A DNA stretch of 64,000 nt from Bryum argenteum. Taxonomy: Eukaryota; Streptophyta; Bryopsida; Bryales; Bryaceae. Positions 62,059 to 64,000 of the stretch are shown here, piece by piece; within the stretch, counting starts at the first letter, position 1; the number at the start of each line of letters is the position of its first letter. The notes beneath the pieces were generated by a model, which ran no database searches, had not been told where the DNA came from, and saw nothing but the letters and a program-made list of their open reading frames with translations. Where the stretch lies: assembly GCA_037043015.1 (NCBI GenBank), contig CM073324.1:12855013-12919012 (forward strand). The letters run 5' to 3'. The translations under genes were made by a program, and so were the position numbers.

Positions 62059-62196
62059 ATCCTGCTCAGAAACCTTCGCAGTGATAGTGTAGCAGCAGAA
62101 ACCCAAGACAAGCTACGTACAAGTTCTCACCTGCACAGAAGACAGCCGCCAGCAGCGCTCAACGTGTTGCCGCCCAAGCTAGACATTCAGCCGTGG

Positions 62197-64000
62197 ATGC
62201 AGCAGCAACTGCCAGCTGCAAATCCGAAGATGGCACACAAAGCCGCCTCCAAAACGCCAGGTACGCAAACCCCCCTCCTCCGTTCTTGTCGCTTAATAAT
62301 TCTCAGAACCACAACAACATCATGCAACCCATTTCACGCCCATGAGACGAATGCTCTTGGGAGGGCCCCTGCTGATAATGTTGTCGGCAGTAGAATGCAT
62401 TTGCTCACGATGCCCACAAAGATTTGCTCACAATGCACAATGACTCAATCACATAGAATACCTAGTTATGCTAACCTAAGCAACAAAAAACAAAGCAAAT
62501 TCAAACCATGCGAATCGTACCTCTTGCATATGCAATGCCATCACTCAAACCCGTCCTGTACAGATCACCTGCTGATGGCAGCCTCCAGCTCCACCCCATT
62601 GATTGCACCCCCTACAGCCACACCACACGAAGAAATGGAAATAGACGACAATGGAAACAGCAACAAACGTACCACCAGCAGCGACTCCTCCATCAAGCAG
62701 AAGAAAGCCCGAGGCAGCCAGCAAATTCTCTGCAATCCACCTGCTCCGGACATTTGGCTTGGCTTCCAAACCATGGAGACACTCGCCCATGAGACAAGTA
62801 TGCCTCTCATATTCCCTAAATCTATCGCTGATTTTATAGCTGCAGGATGTCAAGAATCAGAAGCAATGGAAATACTTACAGCCAGACACTCATTCCCGAG
62901 AGTAGTCCAGAAGCTCTGGCCTGTTACTAGACCTGACAAACTGGAAGGACAGCATTACAATGTGACCCAAATCCCCTTCGATGTCGAAACCGATGCAGCC
63001 ACAGGTCTTGCTCTAGATTATCACATCCTTGTCCAATTCGAGAAGCCTAGAACCCCCTTTTCCCAAGACCAAATGATGAAAAAATTTCTCCACCGATTAC
63101 AGTACATGAACATAGAGTTAGGAACAGATATCGCAGAGCCCATAGCTATCCTCTGCCACGGTCCCAAAACATCCAGAACCTGGTCAGGAATGGCCAAATT
63201 ACATCTCAAACACCCAATAGCGGACGGATACGCCCTCCTCCGGGGCACCAGACCCTTCATCCTCACCTTAGATGATGGTAACCCCCACCTTGCAAAAATC
63301 GCCAAGAGCTGGGACCCATTAGCAGCGAGCTCTCTCCTGTCTATTAAACTAGCCAGTGAAAACCTAAGAGAACTAGATGCCCATACCCTATTCCAAGCAA
63401 TAGTCACCGACAGCTTCAAACGTGGCCAAGAATTTGAAATCACGCAAGTTTCGAAGAAAGTAGGAGACACCTTCGCTTTTCTCACAACGACCTCCCCAGA
63501 ACAGGCAGATAAACTGAAACGCAGCAAAATACCCATCCTAGGAGAACTCGTACAAGTCCCAGTCTCTAGCGGTGAACACCTCTCCAAAGACGAGGTCGCC
63601 AAACGAAACTGCCTCGTCCTCATCGCCAAGAACCTGAGCCTCACCAAATCCACGGAAGAAATCAGGACAATCCTACAGGAGCATTTCGGACCCAAGAACA
63701 TCACGTCTATCTTCTTCCCAAGACTCAAGGGCACCAACACACACAGCGGGATAGCTAACGTGGAATGCCTCAATGCAGCAGTATATAAGCAACACGTAAA
63801 GAAGTCAGCAAAAATCCTCAACAAGTATGTACAGTTCCTACCACACCCGAACAGCTTGGACGGCGACGACGTACTGAAGGCCCGGAGACGACGTACTGAA
63901 GAAGTTCGGCTTCCTCGATGTTCACACGGCCCTCGCGGAGACAGTAACTGCCCTCCAGAACGCCCCCACCGCTCCTCGCCACGACATCTCCCCGATACAA
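62197..64000 (+). CDS. Retroelement ORF1-like protein, partial and frame-disrupted
   Basis: The plus frame is open from 62059 to the window end (about 1.94 kb). The first ATG is at 62197, but convincing protein begins near the ATG at 62575 (MAASSSTPLIAPPTATP). A disordered N terminus with a basic NSNKRTTSSDSSIKQKKARG patch is followed by a folded part (SFPRVVQKLWPVTRPDKLEG, FSQDQMMKKFLHRLQYMNIE). Near the end NCLVLIAKNLSLTKSTEEIR to KYVQFLPHPNSL has the strand-helix-strand-strand-helix-strand order of an RRM-like fold. Nucleic-acid-binding domains of this kind are found in LINE ORF1 proteins; the family is not certain, and no reverse transcriptase is in the window. A 22-bp tandem duplication at 63865-63901 shifts the frame: after the second copy, the plausible continuation (KFGFLDVHTALAETVTALQN) is in another frame. 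This copy is probably inactive. Confidence 0.6.
   Translation, partial: MQQQLPAANPKMAHKAASKTPGTQTPLLRSCRLIILRTTTTSCNPFHAHETNALGRAPADNVVGSRMHLLTMPTKICSQCTMTQSHRIPSYANLSNKKQSKFKPCESYLLHMQCHHSNPSCTDHLLMAASSSTPLIAPPTATPHEEMEIDDNGNSNKRTTSSDSSIKQKKARGSQQILCNPPAPDIWLGFQTMETLAHETSMPLIFPKSIADFIAAGCQESEAMEILTARHSFPRVVQKLWPVTRPDKLEGQHYNVTQIPFDVETDAATGLALDYHILVQFEKPRTPFSQDQMMKKFLHRLQYMNIELGTDIAEPIAILCHGPKTSRTWSGMAKLHLKHPIADGYALLRGTRPFILTLDDGNPHLAKIAKSWDPLAASSLLSIKLASENLRELDAHTLFQAIVTDSFKRGQEFEITQVSKKVGDTFAFLTTTSPEQADKLKRSKIPILGELVQVPVSSGEHLSKDEVAKRNCLVLIAKNLSLTKSTEEIRTILQEHFGPKNITSIFFPRLKGTNTHSGIANVECLNAAVYKQHVKKSAKILNKYVQFLPHPNSLDGDDVLKARRRRTEEVRLPRCSHGPRGDSNCPPERPHRSSPRHLPDT
63865..63901 (+). repeat. 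22-bp-period duplication breaking the ORF
   Basis: GACGACGTACTGAAG occurs at 63865-63879 and again at 63887-63901, separated by GCCCGGA. Twenty-two extra bases are not a multiple of three. Confidence 0.9.

Noticed and set aside
63021..63824. 267-codon minus-strand frame
   Set aside because: Antisense shadow of the retroelement ORF; the plus-strand translation has the protein-like composition and fold, the minus one does not.

Overview
The window looks like nuclear DNA of a land plant below the seed plants, most likely a bryophyte (moss, liverwort or hornwort). Genes have GT-AG introns and plant-specific architectures: a plant-type E2F, EXO70, a GH3 beta-xylosidase, an F-box/RCC1 protein and a plant-type aspartyl protease. 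They sit alongside families that seed plants generally lack, namely a BTA1-type betaine-lipid methyltransferase domain and a GPR1/FUN34/YaaH transporter. The species cannot be fixed from the sequence alone. All exon coordinates were assembled by hand from reading frame, splice dinucleotides and family alignment from memory.

Layout. 1-3.3 kb: aspartyl protease (minus). 3.3-10.7 kb: gene-poor, with a Tourist-like MITE, a tRNA-derived SINE with an expanded internal 60-bp repeat, and CACTA-like MITEs. 10.7-16.2 kb: E2F transcription factor (plus, 13 coding exons). 19.0-22.3 kb: EXO70 exocyst subunit (plus, 5 exons). 23.0-24.1 kb: methyltransferase half of a BTA1-like betaine-lipid synthase (minus). 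25.9-28.2 kb: F-box-like/RCC1-repeat protein (minus). 31.2-32.7 and 41.1-42.6 kb: two inverted copies of the ribosomal protein L18 gene, flanking a beta-xylosidase gene (36.0-40.8 kb, plus). 42.6-44.2 kb: a CACTA-like element carrying an exon of the copper chaperone for superoxide dismutase. 44.9-45.4 kb: (TA)n microsatellite and a second SINE copy. 46.9-47.7 kb: acetate/ammonium-type transporter (plus). 48.8-49.0 kb: perfect fold-back palindromes. 49.6-50.7 kb: membrane-anchored methionine sulfoxide reductase A (minus). 52.1-53.6 kb: alveolin-like repeat protein with dehydrin-like flanks (minus). 53.6-62.0 kb: AT-rich, gene-poor, full of small inverted-repeat elements. 62.0-64.0 kb: retroelement-like ORF running off the window and broken by a 22-bp duplication.

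There is no operon logic; neighbouring genes are independent. Themes that recur are membrane and secretory traffic or wall remodelling (EXO70, beta-xylosidase, aspartyl protease), stress tolerance (MSRA, alveolin/dehydrin-like protein) and a non-seed-plant lipid trait. The strongest candidates for something undescribed are the alveolin/dehydrin-like fusion, the lone BTA1 methyltransferase half, the inverted RPL18 pair with a shifted splice acceptor, the gene-carrying CACTA-like element, and the several small elements flanked by TTAA.
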